Position numbers and translations under genes: made by a program. The notes under the pieces were generated by a model that worked only from the letters and a program-made list of their open reading frames with translations, ran no database searches and was not told where the DNA came from. This document shows positions 7,526 through 15,396 of a stretch of DNA of 33,758 bases, one piece after another; the stretch's first letter is position 1, and every line of letters begins with the position of its first letter. This stretch comes from Bifidobacterium breve. Its GTDB lineage: Bacteria; Actinomycetota; Acidimicrobiia; Acidimicrobiales; Acidimicrobilacustridaceae. The stretch covers positions 1 through 33,758 of the forward strand of contig CAMAYJ010000024.1 of NCBI GenBank assembly GCA_945862505.1, read 5' to 3'.

Positions 7526-8956
7526 TCAGCCTTCAAACGCCGGCAGGGTTGTCAGACCGGCTTGAGTTTCCATGTGAGCGATGAGCTTCCGTTCTTGTTC
7601 TTTTCGCTCTTCGAGTGTTCCCGTGAGGCGCTTGTGTGAGATCACCCGGGTCATTGTGGCTGTGGCCATGAGGGCAAGAACAAAGGTCGTGATGTAAATC
7701 GCCCGAAAGCCCCCGACAACTGACGCGGCGAGGGCGATACTGATACCCATCGTGGAACCGAGCAGCGCGATCATCCGAAGCGTTGCCATTCCGACGCCGA
7801 AGTATTCGGGACTGAGCGCAGCGCCACCGGCCGATGCAACCGCCGGGCGAACAAAGCCATTTGCGATTCCTTGGACAATCAAGGCGATGGTGACGAGGCC
7901 CATGTTTTCGGTGTTGTAGCCGGCGAGGAAGAGCAGCATTGAAAGTGCCATTGCGTTCGTGCCGATCAAGCCGCCAAGACGTTCGCCGTATCTTGCGGCA
8001 ACTCGTCCGCCGATGATCGCACCGAAGCACATTCCGAGGGGCAACGGAAGCATGAGGAATGCGGTTTCGGCGATTGTTTTTCCGAAGCGTTGTTGTAGCA
8101 ATAGAGGCGCGCTGAAAAACACAGCGTTGCTTGATGCTTGCGAAAGGAATTCAGAGACGGCAGGCATTGAATAGGCGCGGTTGGCAAAAAGGCCGGTGGG
8201 CAGAAGTGGGAACTTGGCGCGCTTTTCGATTCGAATGAACAACAAGGCAAGCATCGGAGCGGCAACGAGAAGGCAAAGTTCTGCCGGTTGCGTCCAACCC
8301 CAGGAACCACCTCGATCGAGGTAGAGCAGAATCGAACCCGTCGCAAGCATGAGGGTGATTCCACCAGCGATGTCGAAGCCGATATTTGATCGGCGCTTTG
8401 TCTCGTCGAGCCAACGCAAACAAAGCGGAAAAAATAACAGTGCAAGGGCTCCCTGAACAATGAAGACGCCACGCCAGCTGAGGAGTTCGACCATCGGGCC
8501 GCCAAATGCCAAACCAAGTGCGGGTGCGGCGGCGGAAACGAATGCCCACATGCCAAGTGCGCGTGGTCGCGCATCGAGAGGAAACGTTTCCATGATGATC
8601 GCGACGGCGGTGGGGGCAGTGGCGAAGCCAGCGGTCTGACTAATTGTGCGAAAGGTAATGAGAGACGCAGCGTTCCATGACAACGCTGTGAGAATCGCAG
8701 CAGCTCCGCAAACGGTAAGACCGATGAGAAAAACGCGTCGTTGACCCTTGAGGTCGCCAAGCCGCCCGAAGGTTGGGAGCATGACCGCACCGATGAGCAT
8801 CGGAAGCGAAAGCACCCATGAAAGCGTTGTTTGAGATGCGTGAAGGTTGTCGCCGATTTCAGGAAGAGCGGCAACGAGAATGACCGCGGGCCAGCCCGAG
8901 ACGAATACGCCGAGCATCGTTGCGACGAGTACCCGCCGTTGCTTCCCCCTGTCCAC
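7526..8956 (-). CDS. MFS transporter, DHA2-like drug/metabolite exporter
   Basis: This 476-aa major facilitator superfamily protein has 12-14 predicted membrane helices. After the first helix (VFVSGWPAVILVAALPEIG) comes the loop GRLGDLKGQRRVFL, which is the family motif A (GxLaDrxGrkx), and the fifth helix contains the antiporter-type ALGLAFGGPMVELLSWRGVF motif C. The best fit is the EmrB/QacA-like H+ antiporter group, so export of a hydrophobic or amphipathic compound is likely; the substrate is unknown. A charged cytosolic tail of about 40 residues ends the protein. The start is a GTG at 8956, 6 bases after a TAGTCT -10 box. Confidence 0.88.
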   Translation of the reverse strand: MDRGKQRRVLVATMLGVFVSGWPAVILVAALPEIGDNLHASQTTLSWVLSLPMLIGAVMLPTFGRLGDLKGQRRVFLIGLTVCGAAAILTALSWNAASLITFRTISQTAGFATAPTAVAIIMETFPLDARPRALGMWAFVSAAAPALGLAFGGPMVELLSWRGVFIVQGALALLFFPLCLRWLDETKRRSNIGFDIAGGITLMLATGSILLYLDRGGSWGWTQPAELCLLVAAPMLALLFIRIEKRAKFPLLPTGLFANRAYSMPAVSEFLSQASSNAVFFSAPLLLQQRFGKTIAETAFLMLPLPLGMCFGAIIGGRVAARYGERLGGLIGTNAMALSMLLFLAGYNTENMGLVTIALIVQGIANGFVRPAVASAGGAALSPEYFGVGMATLRMIALLGSTMGISIALAASVVGGFRAIYITTFVLALMATATMTRVISHKRLTGTLEERKEQERKLIAHMETQAGLTTLPAFEG

Positions 8957-8962
8957 AGGTCG

Positions 8963-8968
8963 AGACTA
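8963..8968 (-). promoter_or_regulatory. -10 box (TAGTCT) of the MFS operon
   Basis: On the minus strand TAGTCT ends 6 bases before the GTG start at 8956. No ribosome-binding site precedes the GTG, consistent with a leaderless mRNA that starts with GTG. Confidence 0.45.
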
Positions 8969-8995
8969 CCGGTGGTCTGCGGTGACGACAGCGTG

Positions 8996-9045
8996 TTGAC
9001 TTGTTCGCATGCGTGGGGCGGTAACGTCTCGGCGTCTGGAGGAGG
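8996..9045 (+). promoter_or_regulatory. Promoter and strong ribosome-binding site of the SDR pair
   Basis: TTGACT (8996-9001) is followed after 20 bases by TAACGT (9022-9027), a somewhat long spacing, and then by GGAGGAGG (9038-9045), a near-perfect Shine-Dalgarno sequence 3 bases from the ATG at 9049. This is the strongest ribosome-binding site in the window. Confidence 0.5.
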
Positions 9046-9048
9046 ACC

Positions 9049-9735
9049 ATGGCATCATCAGCTTCAACACTTGTCATCGGATCCAGTTCTGGGATCGGAT
9101 TCTCGATCGCACAGCGTCTTCGGACTCGCGGTGACTCCATTATCGAACTCCCTTCCACACTTGATCTCACCAACGCCGAAGCGGTTGGCGAGTCACTCCG
9201 ATCACTGGTTGGCTCCGGATCAGTTGACCGCGTGGTGCTAGCCGCGATTGACCCTTCAGCGTTTCGCTCTGCACCTATCGTCTCGCTCACCGAATCCGAG
9301 TGGGACCAAGCAGCGGAGTATCCGATGCGCTCGGCCTTTGTGGCGCTGCAGCAGGCTCATGGTGTTCTTGCTGATGGTGGACGCGTGATTCTTATTCTGC
9401 CAACAGTGGCCGCGACGGGCGTCGCTGGTCTTGTTCCGTTATGCACCGCGGTTGAAACAATCCGCGTGATGGCGAAAGCTGTTGCTCGTCGTTGGGGTGC
9501 ACGTTCCATCACCGTGAACACAATCGAAGTCGAGTTGGCAGCGTTCATGTTGGGTGACAGCGACGCGGGTGATACCGAAGTCACGATGGTTCCGGTGCTC
9601 GGTCAGCCGGCCTTGCCGCCCGCTTCCGCGGTGGACGATGTGATCGGACTCATTGACATGCTTGCGTCGCCTGCAGCCGGAGCGATTACTGGCGCACTGT
9701 TGGTCGCCGATCGCGGAACGGTGATGCAGCCATGA
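9049..9735 (+). CDS. SDR-fold protein with degenerate active site
   Basis: This 228-aa Rossmann-fold protein of the short-chain dehydrogenase family keeps the nucleotide-binding motif GSSSGIG (residues 11-17) and the overall strand/helix order, ending in the family-like GALLVADRGTVM. The active site is not conserved: where the YxxxK motif should be, the sequence reads CTAVE (132-136), so Tyr becomes Cys and Lys becomes Glu; the expected Ser is Thr119, and NNAG is replaced by LAAID. It is therefore probably a non-catalytic subunit. Its stop overlaps the start of the next SDR gene by four bases (ATGA), which favours co-translation and perhaps a heteromer (inference). Confidence 0.8.
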   Translation: MASSASTLVIGSSSGIGFSIAQRLRTRGDSIIELPSTLDLTNAEAVGESLRSLVGSGSVDRVVLAAIDPSAFRSAPIVSLTESEWDQAAEYPMRSAFVALQQAHGVLADGGRVILILPTVAATGVAGLVPLCTAVETIRVMAKAVARRWGARSITVNTIEVELAAFMLGDSDAGDTEVTMVPVLGQPALPPASAVDDVIGLIDMLASPAAGAITGALLVADRGTVMQP

Positions 9736-10508
9736 GCAGTTTGCCCGGATTGATGGAAGGTCGAGTTGTCCTTGTGACTGGGGCTGCTGCTGGCGTAGGC
9801 CGTGGTGTTGCTGCGGCCTTTGGATCTGCCGGCGCAATCGTTGGAATTGGTGTGCGCCGTCCGGAAGCAGCTGAGGAAACTGCCGCTGCCGTTGCCGCTA
9901 CCGGCGGGACTCCTGTGATCTTGCGCTGCGATGTCACCGATGCTGTGCAAAGCGCTGACGCAATCGAACAATTGGTTCGCGACTTCGGCCGACTCGATGC
10001 GGTGGTTCACAACGCCGTGAGCGGCCGATCGAGCGAAGCAACCGACTTTGAGAACACGACCCTCGATGAATGGGAAGACCATGCATCAGTCACGGTGCGA
10101 GCAACATGGCGACTTGCAGTGCAGGCCTACCCGCACCTTCAAAAATCACAAGGTGCGTATTTGCTCATGAGTTCGCCCGCTGGCATCGAAGGCTCAGAGC
10201 GAGCGCCGTTCTACAGCGCAGTTAAGGCAGCACAACGCGGTTTTGTGCGTGCTCTTGCTCGTGAGTGGGGACCCGACCACATTCGTGTAAACAGCGTTGC
10301 CCCGTTGGCAATTTCACCAGCGCTCGAAAACATGAAGATCCTCGAACCCGAGCGCGTCAAGCGCATTGAGGGTCTTGTTCCGCTTGGCCGGCTTGGTGAT
10401 CCCGAAACTGATATCGGTCCGCCGTCAGTGTTCTTGTGCAGCGACGAAGCTCGGTATGTGACCGGTCAAACGCTCGTGGTGAGCGGCGGCCGATTTACCA
10501 GTCTTTGA
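9732..10508 (+). CDS. SDR family oxidoreductase
   Basis: This 258-aa classical short-chain dehydrogenase/reductase has the cofactor motif GAAAGVG (17-23), catalytic Ser148, Tyr161 and Lys165 (YSAVK), and the VNSVAP strand after the active site. The usual NNAG is HNAV. The Arg residues after the second strand (VRRP) hint at NADP(H) preference. The substrate is unknown; a 3-oxoacyl or hydroxysteroid-type alcohol is typical. It is coupled to the degenerate SDR upstream through an ATGA overlap, and its last 14 bases overlap the end of the convergent SDR gene. Confidence 0.88.
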   Translation: MSSLPGLMEGRVVLVTGAAAGVGRGVAAAFGSAGAIVGIGVRRPEAAEETAAAVAATGGTPVILRCDVTDAVQSADAIEQLVRDFGRLDAVVHNAVSGRSSEATDFENTTLDEWEDHASVTVRATWRLAVQAYPHLQKSQGAYLLMSSPAGIEGSERAPFYSAVKAAQRGFVRALAREWGPDHIRVNSVAPLAISPALENMKILEPERVKRIEGLVPLGRLGDPETDIGPPSVFLCSDEARYVTGQTLVVSGGRFTSL

Positions 10509-11349
10509 GGCGGGCGCGCAGTTCTTCGTTGTGCACAAACACGGGGAGTTCTTCGCTGTCGTTATAGGTGGGGCGCACTGAGGTTCCGCCGTCGATGCAC
10601 AACACCTGTCCGGTGACGTAGGCAGACATATCGGACATCATGAACAACACGCCTTTGGCGATGTCGTCGCTGGTGCCACGACGACGCATGGGGATGACTT
10701 CGAGATCATTGCGGTCGGTGTCGCCAGCCTTGCGGGTTGATGCGCTTTTTGGCGTAGCGATCGAGCCAGGCGCAACGGCGTTGATGCGAATGTTGCGGCT
10801 TCCCCATTCGACGGCGAGCGAGCGCGTGAGCGACAACACGGCGGCTTTTGCAGCGGCATAGGCCGATCCATATGGCATTCCGTTGAGCGCCGAAGTGGTG
10901 GCAATGTTGCAAAGCGTTCCCCCGTTGCCTTGTTCAACGAGCCGACGACCAACAGCACGAACGGTGTTGACCGTGGAACCAAAGTTGAGCGCTATGACAT
11001 CGTCGAACGCGGGATCGTCGCTGGCGAAAGGTGACCATTGCGGTGGCCACATGCCGCCGGCGACCTGCACCGAACCGCGTAGCGGCGCGAGTTCGCAGGC
11101 CTTGTCGACAACTTCGGCGACAGCGGCTTTGTCACGACCATCGGCAATGAGTCCGATGTAGGTGGTTCCGTCGGCCTCGAGAGCGTCGGTGCAGACCTTT
11201 AACTTTTCGGCGTCGATATCGACGGCAACCACTGACGCGCCGGCATGACCGAGGAAACGACTTATTGATGTTCCGATCCCGCCGCCACCGGCGCCCATAA
11301 CGACAATAGAAAGGCCGTCAAGACCCCAGGGGCTGGTGAGTTCAGGCAT
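10495..11349 (-). CDS. SDR family oxidoreductase
   Basis: This is a 284-aa short-chain dehydrogenase. The cofactor motif is GAGGGGIG (19-26), followed by an acidic residue at the end of strand 2 (VAVDID), which favours NAD(H). The active site has Tyr164 and Lys168 (YAAAK), and the residue at the Ser position appears to be Thr151 in NIATTSA. The frame is open further upstream to 11676, but the ATG at 11349 is chosen because it sits directly before the Rossmann fold and overlaps the stop of the upstream SDR gene by 8 bases. It ends the four-gene operon that starts with the PIG-L gene. The substrate is unknown. Confidence 0.85.
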   Translation of the reverse strand: MPELTSPWGLDGLSIVVMGAGGGGIGTSISRFLGHAGASVVAVDIDAEKLKVCTDALEADGTTYIGLIADGRDKAAVAEVVDKACELAPLRGSVQVAGGMWPPQWSPFASDDPAFDDVIALNFGSTVNTVRAVGRRLVEQGNGGTLCNIATTSALNGMPYGSAYAAAKAAVLSLTRSLAVEWGSRNIRINAVAPGSIATPKSASTRKAGDTDRNDLEVIPMRRRGTSDDIAKGVLFMMSDMSAYVTGQVLCIDGGTSVRPTYNDSEELPVFVHNEELRARLKDW

Positions 11350-12196
11350 CTTCACTGCCCCAGTGATCGGGGCGAGTTGCGTCGGGTCGGTGCCATCCGC
11401 CGCCGGCCCATGTTCCTCCGTCCACATGAATGGAGGTGCCAGTGATGAATCGAGAAAGATCAGATGCGAGGAAGAGTGCGGCGGCCGCAGTGTCTTCGGT
11501 GGTTCCGAGATAGCCGAGCGGCGGAAGGAACGCAGGAAGGAACTCTGGGTCGCTTTCGATGAGCGTCGCCTGTAGGCCCTTGTCACCTTCGGAAGGTTGC
11601 GCGTCGGGGGAGATTGAGTTGACGCGAATGCGGCGTGCTCCGAATTCAAGAGCGAGCGATTTCGAAAGACTCTCAAGAGCAGTTTTCATCGCGGCGTAAA
11701 TACCGAAGCCTGGACCAGCCTGATGGGCTTCGATCGATGTGATGTTGATGATCGAGCCGCCATTAGTCATGAGCGGAGCGACACGCCGGATGAAATGCGT
11801 TGCTTGGGTGAAGTTCTCGGCGATAAGTGACGCTTCGCCCTTCGGGCTCACATCGAGGAACGGAGAAATGAAAGTGCCACCGGCGTTGTTGACGAGCACG
11901 TCAACATGACCATGAGCGGCTGCGATCTTCTCTACAAATGCATCGACCGCTTCACCGTCGCGCACGTCGAGTTCAGCGGTGATCACCGGTCGGCCGAGAG
12001 CTTCGATCTGTGCCGCCACATCGGCGAGAAGATCGGCTTGTCGGTCACAGATGGCCAGCGTCGCGCCACATCGGGCGAAGAGGAGAGCAGTATCTCGTCC
12101 AATGCCCTCGGCGGCGCCGGTCACGATGGCGACGCGGTCAGTGAGGAGGATGGAACGTTCGTTGAAAAGATGAGCCATGCGCTCACTCTCGCACAT
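11342..12196 (-). CDS. SDR family oxidoreductase
   Basis: This 284-aa classical SDR has a complete catalytic set: GAAEGIG (27-33), NNAG (103-106), Ser154, Tyr167 and Lys171 (YAAMK). CDRQ after strand 2 suggests NAD(H) use. The substrate is unknown. The ATG at 12196 abuts the TAG of the upstream membrane-protein gene; an alternative ATG at 12178, six codons in, has a GAG-rich stretch before it and gives a more usual N-terminus. It overlaps the following SDR gene by 8 bases, so the two are probably made together. Confidence 0.87.
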   Translation of the reverse strand: MCESERMAHLFNERSILLTDRVAIVTGAAEGIGRDTALLFARCGATLAICDRQADLLADVAAQIEALGRPVITAELDVRDGEAVDAFVEKIAAAHGHVDVLVNNAGGTFISPFLDVSPKGEASLIAENFTQATHFIRRVAPLMTNGGSIINITSIEAHQAGPGFGIYAAMKTALESLSKSLALEFGARRIRVNSISPDAQPSEGDKGLQATLIESDPEFLPAFLPPLGYLGTTEDTAAAALFLASDLSRFITGTSIHVDGGTWAGGGWHRPDATRPDHWGSEDA

Positions 12197-13336
12197 CTAG
12201 TGACTGCGCGAGATGGACCCGATCGGACGTCGCCAGCGGGTCATCGAAGCCCACACAACCCATGCCATTGCTCCGACTGGAATTTCGAGCAGGTAAACGA
12301 ACCCGCGGAAAAGGAAAATCGCCGCTGTCGAAGCGTTTTCGGGTCCGCCGAAACTGATGAGAGCCGAGGCGGCGCCCACTTCGACGAAGCCGACACCACT
12401 TGGCGTAATCGGGATTGTTTCGAGAAGCCGGGCAAATGCAAAGGCGGCGAATGCTTCGGTGAGCGTGATGCTTTCAATGCCGATGGCGCGAACACACGCG
12501 AAGAGAAGGACAAATTGAATGAGGTTGAACAGGAAGATCCAAAGCGTGATCAAGAGCCATCGTTCTCGAACGAGGCCGATGCTCTGATGGCGAAAGTCCA
12601 GAACGACTTTGACGACATCGGGAGTGGTCTTGCGATGGATGACTCGGCAGAACCAACCGACGATTGCTTGGCCCAGCCGTCCAATTTTTTCCGCAATACC
12701 CTCGCTACGCATAATGAGCCCGAGGACCACTGCCGCAACGACCAGGGCGAGAAGTCCAAGAAGTGTGGGGACGAAGAGTTTGCCCGTCGCGTTGCCCGAG
12801 ATCATGAGAAGAACGAGCGCAAGCACTGGCATTGCGAGTTTGACGAAAATGTTCCAAATGCCCGATACAAGGATCGACAACGTGACCGATGGTGCGGTGA
12901 AACCCCACGACATGTCGATGGCGTAGGAGGCTCCTACTCCTATTGCCCCACCGAACGGCAACACGTTTGAAACAGCGCTGCCGGCAAAGTTCACCGTGAG
13001 TGCTTGTGTGCGTTTGAGTCCAGGAAGAGTATTTGTCAATACCCCCGTGTAGGCGAGCATTCCAAGAAACCACAATGCGATAAGCGCAGTGATCTCCCAT
13101 GCAGACAACTTCGCCATCTGATCCCAGATCTCGGCGTAGTCAGAACCAGTAATTTTTGGAATGACAAACGCGAAAATGATAACGACAACAGAAAGCGAAC
13201 CACCGATTTCCACGAAGCGGCGGACATTCGATTTTTTGTGAAGTTCGTGACTGACAACCGCGAACGCGTCAGTGGATTCTTCTGCGCTCAGTCCTTGAAG
13301 GACTTCGGGAAGGTCTTTTTCGGGAGACTCGGTCAT
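12197..13336 (-). CDS. LPG-synthase-TM / flippase-like integral membrane protein
   Basis: This 379-aa protein has a charged cytosolic N-terminus of about 45 residues and then some eight membrane helices. It contains the family segments NFAGSAVSNVLPFGGAIG and ITPSGVGFVEVGAA, typical of the lysylphosphatidylglycerol synthase transmembrane domain (UPF0104, AglD/YbhN-like). Such proteins are linked to lipid flipping or to lipid-linked sugar transfer; no catalytic C-terminal domain is present. The open frame extends upstream to 13411, but the ATG at 13336 forms a four-base ATGA overlap with the PIG-L gene and is the likely start. Its place after PIG-L and beside a GT4 supports a glycolipid role (inference). 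Confidence 0.85.
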   Translation of the reverse strand: MTESPEKDLPEVLQGLSAEESTDAFAVVSHELHKKSNVRRFVEIGGSLSVVVIIFAFVIPKITGSDYAEIWDQMAKLSAWEITALIALWFLGMLAYTGVLTNTLPGLKRTQALTVNFAGSAVSNVLPFGGAIGVGASYAIDMSWGFTAPSVTLSILVSGIWNIFVKLAMPVLALVLLMISGNATGKLFVPTLLGLLALVVAAVVLGLIMRSEGIAEKIGRLGQAIVGWFCRVIHRKTTPDVVKVVLDFRHQSIGLVRERWLLITLWIFLFNLIQFVLLFACVRAIGIESITLTEAFAAFAFARLLETIPITPSGVGFVEVGAASALISFGGPENASTAAIFLFRGFVYLLEIPVGAMAWVVWASMTRWRRPIGSISRSH

Positions 13337-14166
13337 TGACCGACAGAATCGAAGAGGTGGGCGAATGAATCGGGGAGTGCGACGTTGGAATCGCCAGCGA
13401 GGACAAACCACTCGGTACTGAATGCGATGGCAAAAATCTCATCGGGCAGACCAAGGAAGATCGAAAGCGTTCGAACGGTGTCGGGCGCGCCGGTTGCTTG
13501 CGTGGCATGTGCGGCCATCGAGGCTTTGCGATTCCAGAGAACAGAACTCACATCGACGGTGTGCGTGATCTCTGCAGTTGGTGTGTACCAAGTGGAGAGA
13601 TCGGCGGGAACGAAATCATCGGGGACTTCAAAGCCCATTCCCTTTGCAAGTTCGATACCGCCAGAAAGAAATTCGCGATCGATTGTTGTTTGCAGTAGGG
13701 GAACGCCGAATTTCTCAGAAGCTGCCCAGGCAACGCGATGAACCTGTAGATGATCGGGATGGCCATATCCGCCGTTGCGGTCGTCGGCGAGAAGTAACGA
13801 CGCGCTTTCTTCAAGAAGAATCGCGACTAGAGCATCGGCGGCCTCATTCACGTTCGCCGCGCAGAACGTGCCTTCGGGCCAAACGCCATTGGTGTCGGGT
13901 GCATGGCCTGAGTCGAGATAGTTGAGGAATACGACCCGAGCGACACCGATTGCGGCAGCTGAAGCCTCGGCTTCGGACGAGCGTCGTTGGGCGAGGCCTT
14001 CGTTTACTCCTAAGACTCCATCGCCAACATCGCCGGCGTCACCACGGGTAGCGAGCACCAAGATGACTCGGTGTCCTGCTTGGGCGGCCCGGGCCAAGGT
14101 GCCGGCATCAAGGAGCGCCTCGTCATCAGGGTGGGCGTGAAAAGCGACCAATGTCCCGTGTGGCAT
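13333..14166 (-). CDS. PIG-L family N-acetylglucosamine-type deacetylase
   Basis: This 277-aa zinc-dependent deacetylase belongs to the PIG-L/LmbE/MshB family, which removes acetyl groups from GlcNAc-inositol or related glycoconjugates. AHPDDE (11-16) supplies the first zinc ligands and the catalytic Asp, and HPDH (136-139) supplies the third zinc ligand. The length matches MshB-type enzymes (about 290). The ATG at 14166 follows a TAAGAA box by 7 bases, indicating a leaderless start. It heads the operon PIG-L, membrane protein, SDR, SDR, and is divergent from a GT4 gene. Mycothiol MshB is an alternative; no mshA or mshC signature was identified next to it. Confidence 0.88.
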   Translation of the reverse strand: MPHGTLVAFHAHPDDEALLDAGTLARAAQAGHRVILVLATRGDAGDVGDGVLGVNEGLAQRRSSEAEASAAAIGVARVVFLNYLDSGHAPDTNGVWPEGTFCAANVNEAADALVAILLEESASLLLADDRNGGYGHPDHLQVHRVAWAASEKFGVPLLQTTIDREFLSGGIELAKGMGFEVPDDFVPADLSTWYTPTAEITHTVDVSSVLWNRKASMAAHATQATGAPDTVRTLSIFLGLPDEIFAIAFSTEWFVLAGDSNVALPDSFAHLFDSVGQ

Positions 14167-14237
14167 TTGCGCATTCTTACAGGGCGGCGGCGAGGACTAC
14201 CGTGAACCAGTGTTCGTCCACTGTCCCGAGGAGTCGT

Positions 14238-15386
14238 GTGACCGACGCCGATGACACCTTTGGTTCCAGTTGTGGACGTCTCAAGATCGCCCTGATCTCC
14301 GATTGTTATGTCCCGCGCCTCGGTGGAATCGAAATGCAGGTCCACGATCTCGCTCGTCACCTGCAATTGGCAGGGCACGAGGTGGTCGTACTGACAACAA
14401 CGCCTGGTCCGGCAGTGATTGATGGAGTGCGGGTTCACCGCATTGATGTTCCGCTCCTGCCATTCGACATCCCGTTTACTCGGAAAGCATTCCGGGAAGT
14501 CACTCGTCTCCTCCAAGCGGAGAACGTTGATGTCGCCCAGTTTCATGGTGGCGTTGTCAGTCCACTCGCTTATATGGGGGCGCGTGCGGCGCAGCAGGCA
14601 GCGATTCCAACAGTCGTCACCGTTCATTGCATCTGGAGTTATGCAACCCCGATATTCATGGTGCTGAATGCGATAGGTAGGTGGGGTAAGTGGCCAGTGG
14701 TGCTTTCTGGGGTGAGTGAGGTTGCTGCGGCCCCCATCCGCAAGATGGCAAGGAAAGGTAGCCACGTTGTTGTACTACCTAATGGGATTGAGAACGATAC
14801 GTGGCGCGTTGAACCGACTGAACGAGATCCGTCGGTGGTGACGCTGGTATCGGTGATGCGATTGGCGCCGCGCAAACGTCCGATGCACTTACTTCGCATG
14901 GTGGACGAAGTGGTTCGCCGCTTGCCCAGTGATTTGCAACTGAAGATGGTCATTATCGGGGATGGACCTGAGCTGTCACGGCTCGAGAAGTTTGTGCGTG
15001 CCCACGGACTAAATGATGTGGTGAAGTTGGTTGGTCGTCGCACACGAGAAGAGATTCGCAACATCTTTTCTCGGTCCGACGTTTTTGTTGCACCGGCGAA
15101 TCTTGAATCGTTTGGCATCGCTGCACTTGAGGGTCGTTGTGCCGGCCTCCCGGTTGTCGCGAAATCACAAACGGGGATCCGCGAATTTGTTCGTCACGAA
15201 CAAGAAGGACTTCTTGCTGATTCTGATCAGGACATGGTCGAGCAACTGTTGCGAATTGTCACTGATAGGCAATTGCGGGACCGTATAATGGAACACAACC
15301 GTGCAACACCATCACCGGTGGATTGGTCCGGTGTGGTCCAGCGCAACGTCGAGGCCTATCGATTGGCGATGAGCCTTCGTTCTTGA
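14238..15386 (+). CDS. Glycosyltransferase family 4 (PIG-A/MshA-like)
   Basis: This 382-aa GT-B retaining glycosyltransferase has the N-terminal GGIE loop (29-32), the PNGIE loop at the start of the second domain and the donor-binding E-x7-E motif ESFGIAALE (290-298). The opening ISDCYVPRLGGIEMQVHDLA resembles PIG-A/MshA/PimA-type enzymes that add a sugar to an inositol lipid or inositol phosphate. The frame is open from 14151, but that would overlap the divergent PIG-L start; a GTG at 14238, with GAGGAG four bases before it, is preferred. Divergent pairing with a PIG-L deacetylase parallels the GlcNAc-transfer then deacetylation order of GPI and mycothiol synthesis. Confidence 0.87.
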   Translation: MTDADDTFGSSCGRLKIALISDCYVPRLGGIEMQVHDLARHLQLAGHEVVVLTTTPGPAVIDGVRVHRIDVPLLPFDIPFTRKAFREVTRLLQAENVDVAQFHGGVVSPLAYMGARAAQQAAIPTVVTVHCIWSYATPIFMVLNAIGRWGKWPVVLSGVSEVAAAPIRKMARKGSHVVVLPNGIENDTWRVEPTERDPSVVTLVSVMRLAPRKRPMHLLRMVDEVVRRLPSDLQLKMVIIGDGPELSRLEKFVRAHGLNDVVKLVGRRTREEIRNIFSRSDVFVAPANLESFGIAALEGRCAGLPVVAKSQTGIREFVRHEQEGLLADSDQDMVEQLLRIVTDRQLRDRIMEHNRATPSPVDWSGVVQRNVEAYRLAMSLRS

Positions 15387-15396
15387 ACCGAGTGGC

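Noticed and set aside
7966-8874. Open frame of 302 codons on the minus strand
   Set aside because: It is a shifted frame of the MFS transporter gene on the same strand, giving a Ser/Pro-rich peptide.
11906-12970. Open frame of 354 codons on the plus strand
   Set aside because: It crosses antisense over an SDR gene and the LPG-synthase-TM gene; the peptide is very charged and without family resemblance.
13333-15386. Mycothiol genes mshB and mshA
   Set aside because: The families match, but the sequences lack a clear orthologue signature that I can verify, and the coupling to a flippase-like protein and nearby Aur1-like enzyme fits a lipid pathway equally well, so no symbol was given.
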